A stretch of 64,000 bases of DNA from Caenorhabditis remanei (Eukaryota > Nematoda > Chromadorea > Rhabditida > Rhabditidae): contig NC_071331.1 of the NCBI RefSeq assembly GCF_010183535.1, forward strand, positions 3,286,001-3,350,000. The letters are read 5' to 3'. Shown in pieces: positions 1 to 10,802 of the stretch. Every line of letters starts with the position of its first letter. Position 1 is the first letter of the stretch. Position numbers and translations under genes: made by a program. Below the pieces are notes generated by a model, which was given only the letters and a program-made list of their open reading frames with translations, was not told where the DNA came from and ran no database searches.

Positions 1-1393
1 TACGAGAGAAAAGATTTGCCCGCTGCCCGTGGCAAGGACACACTATGCATTCTCTTTCCCCTTTCTCATGTGTCTCTGTCTTTTTCGCTCTGCGCTGCGG
101 AGAAAGAGACGACAAGAGAGAAAACACACTCTTCAAACAATCCTCGCTGTCATTCTAAACTGATGGAAAAGAGAAAATTGGAAATTGGAGAGAGCGTGCA
201 AACGTGGAGAGAGCGAGACGGAAGGGGAGTCGTTTGCGTGGCGAATTGAGAGATGCAGAAGGAGAATTGATGTTTGTTCGGTGGAGCGCACTTATAAAAA
301 CCGTGCCGCGTCAATAAAGATAAAATTTTTTGACAAGCTTCAAAGAATAGCTATTGAAAGGGAAACTACGGGTTGGGGACGCTGAGGGGTAAGGCGTAAT
401 GTCCGCAACGAACAAATTTGAATTTTTTCCGATTCGCGTTGCGTGCGCGTCGCGGTTTTTATTAAAAAATACGTAAAATAAACAAGTGAAAACCCTTGGT
501 CTTGGAATTTTGTAGACCTTGTTTCAAAAAAAAAACTTTTAAAAATTTCGACATTTTTTTTTCAATTTTTGCTGATTTTTCTGAATCTTTTCCAATTTTG
601 AATCATAGTCGAAAATTTCGACTTTTTCGCGAAAAAAATACAAATAATTTTAAAAAAATTCGAAAAAATTGAATTTTGAACTTTGCCGTCATTTATCCGC
701 GCCTTGACAATCACTATATTTCTGCCAAAACCCTGCTCAATATGCCCTCAAAAAAACGGCGCGACAAAACCGTGCGGCAATGTTGCAAAAGTGGGAGGAG
801 CCAATTAATCCCCTCACACAGCTGTCTCTTTTGAGGAGAGCATAGTATTTACTTCTATTGCATTGGCAGAGAGAAAGAGAGAAAAGGGAGACACAGAAGA
901 CGAGAGTGTATGTGAGAGAGTACACACTCTCCAACACGAGTCGTCGTATTTCGAAACAAATGTGTAGAAAAGAGATGCATTCATGCGGAGAATTCCAGAA
1001 AGTCAAAACGAAATGCGGAGAACTGAAGTCGATGAAGAATAACCAAAATGATTGAAGATTGAAGATCTAAAATGGAAAATGTGAAACATAGACAAAATAA
1101 TTTTGCCAAGTTAAAAAAAAAATAAATGAAATTTTCGATTCCGACAAATTCAGTTTACATGTTTTCAAATCAGAAAATATGGGATGTGAAAAAATCGACA
1201 ACAAGAACACGCGCACACATGCAAAAATATGAAAATATTGAGTGACCACAGACAAACAGGACACATTCTGACCGTCGGTTAGAAGACAACATGTGTAAAT
1301 AAATGTTCCGGGGACAACCATTTTCTTATTGACATTCTGATTGAGGGGAGCGAGAAAAAAAACATTTAGAGTGATCAAGAAAAGGGTGCCCAG
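1..1393. other. intergenic stretch, no supported gene
   Basis: No coding exon is supported here. The stretch has purine/pyrimidine-skewed blocks (GA-rich around 60-250 and 860-930) whose open frames overlap on both strands and show no domain. An AT-rich run at about 540-660 contains the words tcgaaaatttcgac and ttttttcgcg, which resemble inner sequence of the GGCCCGG-core transposon at 24.4 kb, so it may be a fragment of that family. Around 430-460 there is a GC-rich gcgttgcgtgcgcgtcgcgg stretch of the kind found in dispersed Caenorhabditis repeats. It may hold the promoter of a gene beyond the window edge, but nothing proves this. Confidence 0.5.
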
Positions 1394-1924
1394 CAGAGCT
1401 GTGCGGAATTCCTTTTTCCTTCTTCCTTCTTCCTTCTTCCGGGCATTTTTTCACTTCCTTCTTCCTTTTTCCTTCTTCCTTTTTCCTTCTTCCTTTTTTG
1501 AAATTTTATTCCTTCTTCCTTCTTCCTTCTTCCCTTTTGAAAATGTTTTTTTTCCTTCTTCCTTCTTCTTTCTTCCGTTGAAAAGTTTACTAAAATTTTG
1601 TAATTTTCGACGGAATTTTGGTGGTTTTTGACGGAATTTTGTATGAAACAACATCAAAATTCGTTTTCAGAGATGACTAGAAAAAAGTTTCCTCAAATTT
1701 GTCATTTTCAAAATTAACTTCCGATTTCCCGGTTCGGAACCCAACTTCTTTCTTCCTTCCTTCTTCCTTCTTCCGGGCTTTTTTCACTTCCTTCTTCCTT
1801 CTTCCTTCTTCCTTTTTGAAAATTTTCGTTCCTTCTTCCTTTTTCCTTCTTCCTTTTTGAAAATGTTATTCCTTCTTCCTTCTTCCTTCTTCCTTTTTGA
1901 AAATTTTACTTCCGCACAGCTCTG
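1394..1924. mobile_element. hAT-like non-autonomous element with CCTTCTTCC core
   Basis: A 531-bp element with 14-15 bp perfect terminal inverted repeats (CAGAGCTGTGCGGAA at the left, its reverse complement at the right), flanked by perfect 8-bp direct repeats GTGCCCAG (1386-1393 and 1925-1932). TIRs of the CAG...CTG type plus an 8-bp target duplication fit the hAT superfamily. The core is two blocks of tandem CTTCTTC/CCTTCTTCC units (about 1410-1580 and 1748-1910) separated by AT-rich sequence. There is no transposase reading frame, so it would need a trans-acting enzyme. Open frames here are repeat artefacts. Confidence 0.8.
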
Positions 1925-2213
1925 GTGCCCAGAGAGAGAGACAGCGCGATTCAGATGGTGAGTCAGCCAGATAGAGGTCGCCCACTCTCACCACGGGGGC
2001 ATAATAACAAAACAAATGGAATGTGGCTTGAAGAAAAGTTTTGATTGAAGAAAATCATATTGGATTTCGCTGATGACAGTGAAAATTGAAGAGTTTACAC
2101 TACAACAAATAACTTCAAATACAACAGGTCAAAAGTTTATGATTTTGGTAAAACAGAAAAACTTTAACACTGTATACGAATGTTCTCTAGATGCTCACAA
2201 GTTGTGTCACAAC

Positions 2214-2851
2214 CAGGCTTGGTCGGAGTCGGAGAATCGGATAATCCGATTCTCCGATTTTCCGACTTTTTTCGGAGAATTTCTCCGTCGGATAATTTCT
2301 CCGTCGGATAATTCTCCGACTTTTCATTTCGGAGAAATTATCCGTCGGATAATTCTCCGACTTTTCATTTCGGAGAAATTATCCGTCGGATAATTCTCCG
2401 ACTTTTCATTTCGGAGAAATTATCCGTCGGATAATTCTCCGACTTTTCATTTCGGAGAAATTATCCGTCGGATAATTCTCCGACTTTTCATTTCGGAGAA
2501 ATTATCCGTCGGATAATTCTCCGACTTTTCATTTCGGAGAAATGATGATTAAACATGTTTTAGAAAGGTTAATTCTGAAAAACGCAACAGAAAATTCCTT
2601 TTAGAACCATTTTTGGGAACATTTTTGGATTCTCCGTAATTATCCGAAATTCTCCGATTCTCCGAGAAAAAAAGTCGGAGAAAATTTCGGATATCCGATT
2701 CTCCGACTTTTTTTTTCGGAGAAAATTTCGGATATCCGATTCTCCGATTTTTTTTTTCGGAGAAAAAGTCGGATATCCGATTCTCCGACTTTTTTTTCGG
2801 AGAAAATTTCGATTCTCCGATTCTCCGAAAAATTTTTTCCGACCAAGCCTG
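2214..2851. mobile_element. hAT-like non-autonomous element with TCGGAGAAT core
   Basis: A 638-bp element bounded by 14-bp perfect TIRs (CAGGCTTGGTCGGA and its reverse complement) and perfect 8-bp target duplications GTCACAAC (2206-2213 and 2852-2859). The left half contains about six near-identical ~42-bp units (about 2290-2540), each holding inverted copies of the inner TIR word tcggagaa/ttctccga. The right half has a second array built on tcggatatccgattctccga. The interior can fold on itself extensively. No coding capacity. Same architecture as the elements at 1394 and 46,014. Confidence 0.82.
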
Positions 2852-3226
2852 GTCACAACCAATGAGTTGAGATTCCTGTTTCACAGCTTTAAAAACTGAA
2901 GGAAACGGTGTTATTTGAGATGTACAGAAGATTATGTTGGTAATAACAAAAAGTTGAATGTTTCATTTCGAGATAGTGAGATCTGATATTTTATAAATAA
3001 AGTATTTTTTACAGTTTTTATCACTCACTGTTTGGCGGTCCTCTGAGAAATTGAACGTCCCTCAAATTTATGCGCTCGAAGGGGAACGAGTTGATACGTC
3101 CTGCGGAGTCATTGAAATGAACCGATTTTTGTAATAGCTTGAAAATCGCGTCAACTTGGAATCATATATTAAAATGTTTTCATGTAATCGATACAATTTT
3201 CGAACAATTACCTTTAATGAAACAAC

Positions 3227-5197
3227 TGAAACAGTAACTTTATGATTTGTATAAAAATACGCATTAATTGTTGAAAAACTGATGGTACAAACAAATTGCA
3301 AGGAAGAAAATTGAACGATTTAACAAAAAATAAATTTTGGAAAGGAATGTGAATATGAAAGTTTCAAACGGTGAGGTAAATTCAAACGGTGAGATGGGGG
3401 GATTTGCTGTACCAATAATTCATGTCAAAACTCATTCGGGAACCTTCACATCTTTAAAAATCTCCGCCAATCCTAAGAAGACCGATTCCAAACTTTTAGC
3501 CGGAGTCTTCTTCTCGATAGCCTTTGTCACCTCCAGCCCGGCGTCCCTGGCAGCTCTATAGACCGTTTCGTTCTTCTCGTGTATTCTCAATAGTTTTCGG
3601 TTGAGATACTTCATATCCTCGTTGAAATGGTATTGATCGGTTTTGCTTAGGAGGGCCTGCAATTTTTTTAGATATTCATTTACTGTGGACTGTAAACTTA
3701 CAGTAGGCATGATCATGCTTTGCTGGTTTCCAACCGGATCCCTGTGCTGTGGGAACCCAAATTGGTTCATGTTGTGAGCTTGAGCCTGTTGGTAAGAAGG
3801 GCCTGGCATCTCTGGGGAATAACTTAGCATATCTTGAAGCGATGGGCCACAGTGAGGAACTAGATGTTGATGAGAAGACCTCGGCGAGTGACTCGAAGAT
3901 AGTCCAGACATGTGATGAGATGGACCTGACACGTCTGGAGAAAAACCAGGCACGTGTCGGGACGAAGCTGGCAAGTCTCTCTGCATTGGCTTATACTGAG
4001 CCTCCTGATGTTGACTAGAAACTGCTGGCACGTGTCGAGAGGATTCAGATGTGTTTGGCTCGAAGAGAGGAATTTTCTCTGGAAGCTCTCCTTCTTCTTG
4101 CTTGACTTGAAGAAGAACAGAGCGCTTCAAGGCGGATGGAGCTTTCTTGATGTTGTTAGCAGGGATGGATCTGGAAAACGATATGTATAGGAAAGAGAAG
4201 TCCAGAGTTTGCGAGATGGCTCAGTGACTTTTTTGAAAAAAATGCTCCAGAAAAATGCTCTAAAAATGCTCTAGTTCAAACAAATTGCGTTCAAAGGAGG
4301 ATGAGTTGGAACCAGAGCAGTGCAAAAAAAAATTTCGGTTTTAATGGTTTTCGAAAAAGTTTACAGTGAAAATTTTTTCGATTGATACTTTTCGAAAAAT
4401 AATTTTTGGATAATTTTCAAAATGAAATATAAAAATTTAAATAGAGATTTTCTGGAGGTCTGTCCGCGAAATACACACAGTTTTCCTGCAAATTCAAGGT
4501 TTTTGCCTCTGAAAAACTCAATATTTTCAGACACTTTTTTTGAATATTTCTTTTCAAAATATATAGAACAATAGGTGAGGAAGAAACGTTATGAGAAAGA
4601 CAGACGACGTCTAGAGACGTGTTCTGCTATGCAAACAAACTTATTGATCGGCTCGCCAACGATTTTCATGAGAAAACCTTTCATGTGTATACGTATGTGC
4701 AGAAAAGTCAACATCTGGGAAGGTGACCCTGAACAGGTGGAGGTAGAAAAACGACGTTAGAGGTACATGTTGGTGTGAGACGGCAAAAACGAATAACAAA
4801 AGAATGTCGGAAGGCAATGGGATTCAGAATGACCGATCAACAGTTAAACAAAATTACCTGCTTCACAAATTTTCGATTAGAACAGATCTCATTGACTTTT
4901 CGTGACATTTACTGTTCCCTTCAAAACAGTAATTGTTGATAGATAAAAACCAATTAATAGATCAGCTGTAAAGATTGTGAACGGCTAGAAAGTTGGTAGT
5001 ATTTCTGTCGAATTTGATAACGCCTATTTACAAAGGGTATACCTCTTTTCAAGACCTAGAACAACTCCTTGATCTTTCCAAGAACTTAATAAAAGTACAT
5101 AAGATAAACAGAAAATCCTACCTTTAGCTTTTCACTAATGATCCTTATGTGATTCCATCAGTTAGTTTTGATCAATTTACTGTTCCATTTGAAACAG
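3227..5197 (-). promoter_or_regulatory. two isolated minus-strand CTGTTTCA motifs
   Basis: TGAAACAG on the plus strand at 3227-3234 and 5190-5197. This is the Ruby-motif core octamer. They flank the Ser/Pro-rich gene and are isolated from the main cluster, so chance is a fair explanation. Confidence 0.35.
3432..4170 (-). CDS. unrecognised Ser/Pro-rich protein, 3' exon
   Basis: Main and last exon of a minus-strand gene, about 246 codons, ending in the stop at 3432. The exon opens after a TTTTCCAG acceptor (4173-4171) and needs two bases from an upstream exon that I could not identify, so the start is missing. The N-terminal two thirds is rich in Ser, Pro, His and Gln with repeated SSRHVP-like motifs. 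The last 80 residues look helical and charged, with no domain I can name. No signal peptide or membrane segment is visible. It could be a nuclear or cytoplasmic nematode-specific protein. The long open frame and clean acceptor support it as real. Confidence 0.6.
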
Positions 5198-5462
5198 TAA
5201 TCACAGCGAGATAAAATTCAAATGTTGAATTCATGGTATGTATATAGATTTAATCAAAACACTGATGCACATAGAATCCTCGAATGACTTCATGTTCCAG
5301 ATTTACTTGAAAGTTCCAGCATTATTGTAAAGAATAAATTGACTGTAATATGTACTCTATTTAATCTGGAAAATAATTCTAGTTTGCATATGTTTCGAGT
5401 TAAACAAGGGGAGTTTTATTCAAAGTTTAACACATGTCCAAATTATCCGATTCCTTTCCTGC
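4171..5462. other. intergenic stretch upstream of the Ser/Pro-rich gene
   Basis: Probably includes the missing 5' exon(s) and promoter of the gene ending at 3432. No ATG-plus-donor pair in the right phase was convincing. One exact minus-strand CTGTTTCA motif lies at 5190-5197. The region 4895-5230 has two similar stretches containing actgtt...aacagtaat. Otherwise plain AT-rich sequence. Confidence 0.45.
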
Positions 5463-8400
5463 TTACAACTCCTTTTTTGGTGAAGGCACATCCGCTGAAA
5501 TCAATACTACATCATTGCTAAGACTCCCAACTCTCAACTTACGAACACACCGCTGGAACGTTCCAATCCATTTCCCATCCTCTCCACATTGATAGATCCT
5601 CAGTGGTTGACCTGCCCACTCCATTTTATAATATTTGATGCAGAGATGAATGACTCGCTCTCCAGGTGCGTAGAACGGCTTCAGCTCCGCATCGGTCGGA
5701 CGGTTCGTGAAGCGTCGGTCAATGTCGGGCATCGGACAGGTGGCTGATGTTGGGGGCGGAGTCGATGTCGTAGTCGAGGTGGTAACCGAAGAAGAAGAAG
5801 AGACCGGGGACTTTGTTGTTGGCTTGGTGGTCACTTTTTGGGAATCTGTCGCTTTCGAGTTTTCGGAATTGTTCGAAGCCTTTGTAGATTTGGATGTAGT
5901 CGTTTTCGTTCCATCTGGTTTGCTGGAAGTTGTTGCTCCAGCTCCTTTTGTGGTTCTATTGCTTGACGGAGCAGTTGTAGACGTCTTCACCGAACTTGAG
6001 GATTTGGTTATTCTATTAGTTCCACTAGTTGAGTTAGATCCAGATGATTTGGTAGTAGTTGACGACCCTCCAGAACTTGTTCCTGTTTCCGGTTTCTTTG
6101 AAGTTGAGGAAGTTTCGGAGGAATCAGTAGTTTCTATGTTTGCAGATGTCTGAAAAAATTAATCAAATTCAAAAGTTTTTAACCGGAAACTTACAGTATG
6201 ACCAGTTGATCCAGTTCCTTGTGTCGGTTTAGTCGTTGTTGAGCTACTTGAGGATTTTGTGGAGGAGCCCATGGAACTGGAATCATCTTTTCCAGTTGCC
6301 CAAGAGGTCGATTCAGACGTTTCAGCCCTTGGTTTAGATTCCGTAGTCCCTGTGTAGTCAATGATATGTCCGCTGATGGTCGGTTTCTGAAAAAGGAAAT
6401 TTGGGAAGACAGTGAGCCGAAAAACATTATTATTACTCACCGGATAAGCAGTACTCGTTGATCCAGATCCCTCAGTTTTTCCAGTCGTGACAGTACCAGT
6501 TCCTTGCGTACCACTGGTTAAAGTAGACGGAGTCGATTTTCCGTTTACTGTGGGTCCAGGAGTAGCAGTTGACTGAAAATATAAGCTTAGATTAGAAGGA
6601 TTTATAAAAATATAGACCGTTGTTCCAGTTGCGGAAGTGTCCAGTTCGCCAGAACCGATTGCTTCACTACCAGCGTTTGTTGTTGTTGGCGTCTTGGTTG
6701 ATATCGATTTGGTTGGTCCAGTGACGGTTTCTGTCGACGTCGTTCCAGTAGAACCAATTGCAGTTGCAGATTCAGAATGAGTGGAAGAAGGTGTGGAAGA
6801 GCCAGTCGTTGTCGTCACATCAGCAGATGTTCCAGTTACGTCGATCTTGCTAGAACCAGAAGTGGTCGGTGTCTCAGATGAGCTGGTTTCAGAAGTGTCG
6901 GGTGTGGACTTTGCGGTTGGATCTGTTGATTGGTCAGAGCTTGTTGTACCAGCTGACATTCCTGAGGACGTGGGACGTTCCGTTTCATCAGAATCCGTTG
7001 ACATTTTGGAAGATGAAGTGGACACAGTAGAGCTAGAACCGTGGCTTGGCGTTGTTCCTGTTTCATGAGTTCCAGATTGGTTCTCACTTCCGGTAGTTGA
7101 AGAACCAGCTGACATTCCTGAGGACGTTGGACGTTCCGTTTCATCAGATTCCATCGGCACTTCAGTTGTTTTTGAAGACGAAGAGGACACAGTGGAGCTT
7201 GAAGTTGTTCCTGTTTCATGAGTTCCAGATGTGGTCAATGCAGCAGGATCTGTTGATTCACTTTCACTTCCGGAACTTGTTGAACCAGCTGTGATTCCTG
7301 AGGACGTCATAGTACTGAAGCTTCCGGTTTCATCAGATTCCCTCGTCATTTCAGTTGTTTTAGGGGATGAAGAAGACACAGTGGAGCCAGTAAAACTGCT
7401 GATCAGATTGATCAGAGGAGTTGTGAAGCTTTCGGTGGACCAGGATGATTCAGATGTTTCCGAGGGTGTTGTGCTTTCACTAGTCTCTTCAGGATCTTTA
7501 GAAGTTTCAGAGTCATCGGAGATGGTTGAGACAGTTGCCTTGGCATCAGCATCAGTAGTGGTTGCAGGGGTTTCTAAACAAAAAAAGTTGCAAATAGGTC
7601 GTGTTACTTATAGACGTCACCTTTATCCGTTGTTGTCTCAGGCTCGTTGGAAAAAGAACTTGTCTTACTCACTGTGGTGACCATGTCTTCTTGCTCGACA
7701 GCAGTTGACGTCACAGTGGAATCTAAAATTATGTATTCGTCTGTGATTTTTAAGTTGTTTAAGGTTTTACCTTCCGTCACACTCGTTGTTGCAGTCGAAG
7801 TCTTCTCGGTTTCCTTGGATTCTGTGGTGGTGGTGACTTTTGAAGATATCTTTGTTGTTGTTGACTCATCATGCTCTTTTGTGACCTCATTCTCGATAGG
7901 CTCTTCTCTCTTTGGTGTTTCACTTGTAGTTGTTGAAGAGGATCCAGCAGTAGTAGTTGTCTGAGTTGATGAGGTGCTGGATGTGGTTGAGCTCTGGTAA
8001 TTTTTGGGACTGCTCAAAATATCTCCAAGATCTGAAAAAAGGTTTTGAAAGAGGAATGTTTATTAAGATGCTTACTTATTGTAGTTGATTCCACGGTAGT
8101 CGATTTTGTTGTCAGCTCATTGCCATTAGAAGGGCCTCCATTATCTCAAAAGATTCGATAGAAATGTATATTTATATTTCAGTTACCATTATTTTCAGTC
8201 TTCCGTGTCATTTTCTTCTCCGTTGAGGTTTCCGCTTCACTGGTCGTCGATGTAGATGTCCTTGTAGTATCTCCCGATGGGAATCCTCCTTGTCCTGAAA
8301 AAAGAAATCAATCAAAAGAAATTTTAAAATATACCTACTTTTCTTTGTAGTCGTGACTTCAGATGTGACTGTCGTCGATTCGGTTGTTGTCGGTGTCGTT

Positions 8401-10130
8401 TGAACTTCAGTTGTGGTTGTCAAATCTGGAAAAAATGAATCATGACCCAGCTAATTATTTGAGACGTACCTGAGCAATTGGTCCATATTGGGGTCATGTA
8501 AGGACAGGCGTTTGGGATGCAAAACAAGTAATTATACAGTGCTTCTGCTTTATAGTCTTCCTGGTAAGATTCCAGGTGTAAATGATCCGGAGAACCATTT
8601 TCCAATGCTGATTTCGCCGCTTCATTACAACAACCACCAGTATATTCTACAGATACCAAGTTTTCTGGCCCAACTGCATAATAACTATTGAAAGGCTCAT
8701 CAAGCCAATAACAATCCAACTTTTTTGTGGTAGTGACTGGACTTGTCGTTGTTTCTGTGGTAGAGGAGGAAGTAGTAGTTTCTGAAAATATTTGTTTAAT
8801 AAGCAATATAATAAGTTTGCACTAGTATCTCCAAAACAATTTAAACCTCAAAAAAAGAATTCATAAAACCTACCTGAGCAGTTATCCCAAACTAGATCCA
8901 TTCCAGGGCAGGCGTCTTCAATGCAGTACAACAGTTTGACCAGAGCTCTCTGTTTCAAAGAAGTGATATCGTCTTCGTACCACGCTGAAAGGCCAGGCCC
9001 TGATGCCAACTTTTTTTCCATCTCTTCAATTTCTGTTTGGTAAGAACTGTTTTTTAACATTTCTGCAGCAACATTTGAGCAGCATGATCCATTGTAAGTG
9101 AATGTCACTTTTCCAGTTTTCTTATCGGTAACGTTGAAAGGATCGGAGAGCCAGGAGCATTTGGTTTCTGGTGTTTCAGTAGGGTTCTCTTAAATATGAA
9201 TTCTTAGGACTCTCGATAATAAAAAACTTGTTAACAGATAGAGCTGTTCTCCATTCTTTAGTAAATTCAGCTAATGGTAATGAATCTAAATAAACGACAA
9301 CATCTTCCAGACAGCAATCTCCATTATAAGAAATGGATTTGTCGGAAGCTTGATAACTTTGATTACGATCGAGAAGCCACGCGCAATCGAATTGCCACAT
9401 GGCAGTTGAGACAAACGAATGGTGTAAAGTTTTGAAAGTTGAAAAAGGTGGGAGAAGACGTGGTAGAGTTGACAACAGTTATGGGTTTTGCTAGTGACTG
9501 AAATAGGTCTTGATGTCTCTAATAGTAACGGAAAATACTTTGGCTTTTTTGCGCCTAAATCCAAGGCTGTTGTACGTTGGCCGATGTTGGCCGATGTAGA
9601 TCCGCGGCTTTGGCCTACCGCGAGAAGAAAAATGAAAAAGCCGTGGTTTTTTTCAATGTTGCAAAACTTGGTTGTTTCTAAAAACATTGTGTTCGCTTTT
9701 TTATTTTTGCTATCAATCTGAAATCGAGGGTTCGACTTCCACTGATGGCAAAACTTTTTTGCTTTTTGTTTTCGACTTTTTGGTAGCATTGATGAAAGTT
9801 GTTCAGAGTATTCTGAAGTATCAGAATCTGAATTAAAAAAAAAGACTTCAGTCCTCCTCTACGAAACCTAGGGTTATTTTAAAACGGAACAGTTTTTCAA
9901 TTTTCACTGATGCAAGTTTGTTCTCTGTAAATTAATCTTTCGCTAATTTTGGAATAAGAAATCTTTCTTTAGAAAACTGTGAGTAAGAAAAACAGTCTAA
10001 AACGCTTTTGACTACGACACATGCAAAATATCTTACCTTCTATCTCCGACTCGTCTCCTCGTGCACACAGCCCAATTCCGATCAACAAAAATAAAAGAAA
10101 AATTCGCTCGCGGCTCCGATTCCACAACAT
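5463..10130 (-). CDS. mucin-like secreted protein, Cys modules plus Sushi-like C terminus
   Basis: Thirteen-exon model on the minus strand: 10130-10037, 9188-8874, 8781-8470, 8425-8339, 8294-8187, 8144-8076, 8031-7771, 7722-7621, 7573-6618, 6572-6441, 6386-6195, 6149-5543 and 5494-5463, giving 1088 aa. Exon 1 encodes a signal peptide (hydrophobic FLLFLLIGIGL). Exons 2 and 3 each encode one copy of a ~85-residue Cys module with a W...CC...C...C(P)...W.NCS pattern. The next 750 or so residues are Ser/Thr-rich, mucin-like and probably O-glycosylated. Residues about 1005-1078 have the C-P...Y.C..G.W....C pattern of a Sushi/CCP domain, and the C terminus is KKEL. The first eight junctions are phase 1, as in module-shuffled extracellular genes. 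Several 3' introns are multiples of three without stops, so retention would not break the frame. Likely a cuticle, gut-lumen or surface protein; no orthologue recognised. Confidence 0.75.
9189..9480 (-). pseudogene. decayed third Cys-module exon inside intron 1 of the mucin-like gene
   Basis: On the minus strand about 9400-9210 encodes the first half of a module like those in the two following exons (C-A-W-L, ...YNGDCC...). The second half, including the conserved C...ACP...W.NCS part, is lost. The frame cannot be entered from the nearby TTTCAG acceptor without meeting stops, and the neighbouring exons join in phase without it. The simplest reading is a former repeat exon now skipped. A sequencing or assembly error remains possible. 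Confidence 0.5.
9562..9790. mobile_element. degenerate GGCCGGCC-family transposon fragment
   Basis: Starts with caaggctgttg, like the left TIR of the element at 52,825, and keeps its internal landmarks in order: a ccgcggctt run, a gggttcgac-like motif near 9728, and ggcaaaactttttt followed by gactttttggta. No matching right TIR or target duplication is found. It sits in intron 1 of the mucin-like gene, next to the decayed module exon. Confidence 0.5.
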
Positions 10131-10184
10131 GACTTCAAGTTCGCTTTCGAAGTCGAATGAGAAAGTTTGGGGGATCGGAAGGGC

Positions 10185-10330
10185 GGCGAGTCGCTTCTCT
10201 ACTAAGCAACGTGGTACTTGAGACTGACTCCACCCCAGTTGTTTATAGTGGTACATTTTGTCGAAATTGCTAGGCAATGAGCCACTTGAGAGATGCCCGC
10301 TTTTTTTGTGAAACTTTCGTTTCGTGTTTT
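10185..10330 (-). promoter_or_regulatory. shared upstream block, copy A (mucin-like gene)
   Basis: About 145 bp located 55-200 bp upstream of the mucin-like ATG. It resembles 13,360-13,510 upstream of the vWA-like gene by eye, in the same orientation and with the same landmarks in order: gtacttgaga, gtggtac.ttttg, attgcta..caat, ccacttga.ag and cccgc/tccgc followed by a T-run. Two neighbouring secreted-protein genes sharing such a block suggests common regulation or duplication of a 5' region. A dispersed repeat is the alternative. Confidence 0.45.
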
Positions 10331-10802
10331 TCACATAACTGGGGCACTTGAGGAGCTTTTTAGAAAACGGCATAGGGTTGAAGTAATAAAGACAAACTGA
10401 AAACAGAGAACATTGACATTACAGGGCAAACGAATTAGGGAAATTGAACGATTCGCAAGTTTTTTCTGTCGGGGCAACACACTAGCCAGCACTTTTTATG
10501 AAATCAGTCGGTTTACGTCGCCTTACGGCGAGTAAACCTCCTTCTCAACACCACCGTTTTGGGTGTTACGCTGGATAAATAATCCGGAAACGGACGACAC
10601 GTTTGGATTCCTCTATTTTTTCGGAATCCGATGATATCCAAAAATTCTTTCACGTCGCCACTTTTTAGAAAACAAACATACAGGCGCTTGCGTTTGTTAA
10701 TAGTAAGGATATCATCACACATTAGTTGGCATATTTAAAAACTGTAAAACTTGATTTTTGAAATAAAAACACTTTATCAACTCAAAAGTAACTGGGAAAT
10801 AA

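Noticed and set aside
1451..1657. Lys/Glu-rich open frame
   Set aside because: Product of the CCTTCTTCC array inside the hAT-like element.
5707..7680. Long plus-strand open frames rich in Val and Glu
   Set aside because: They are complements of the Ser/Thr-rich exons of the mucin-like gene on the minus strand.
10513..10722. 69-codon minus-strand open frame
   Set aside because: No domain, splice context or similarity to neighbours; it lies past the stop of the vWA-like gene. Could be a decayed fragment.
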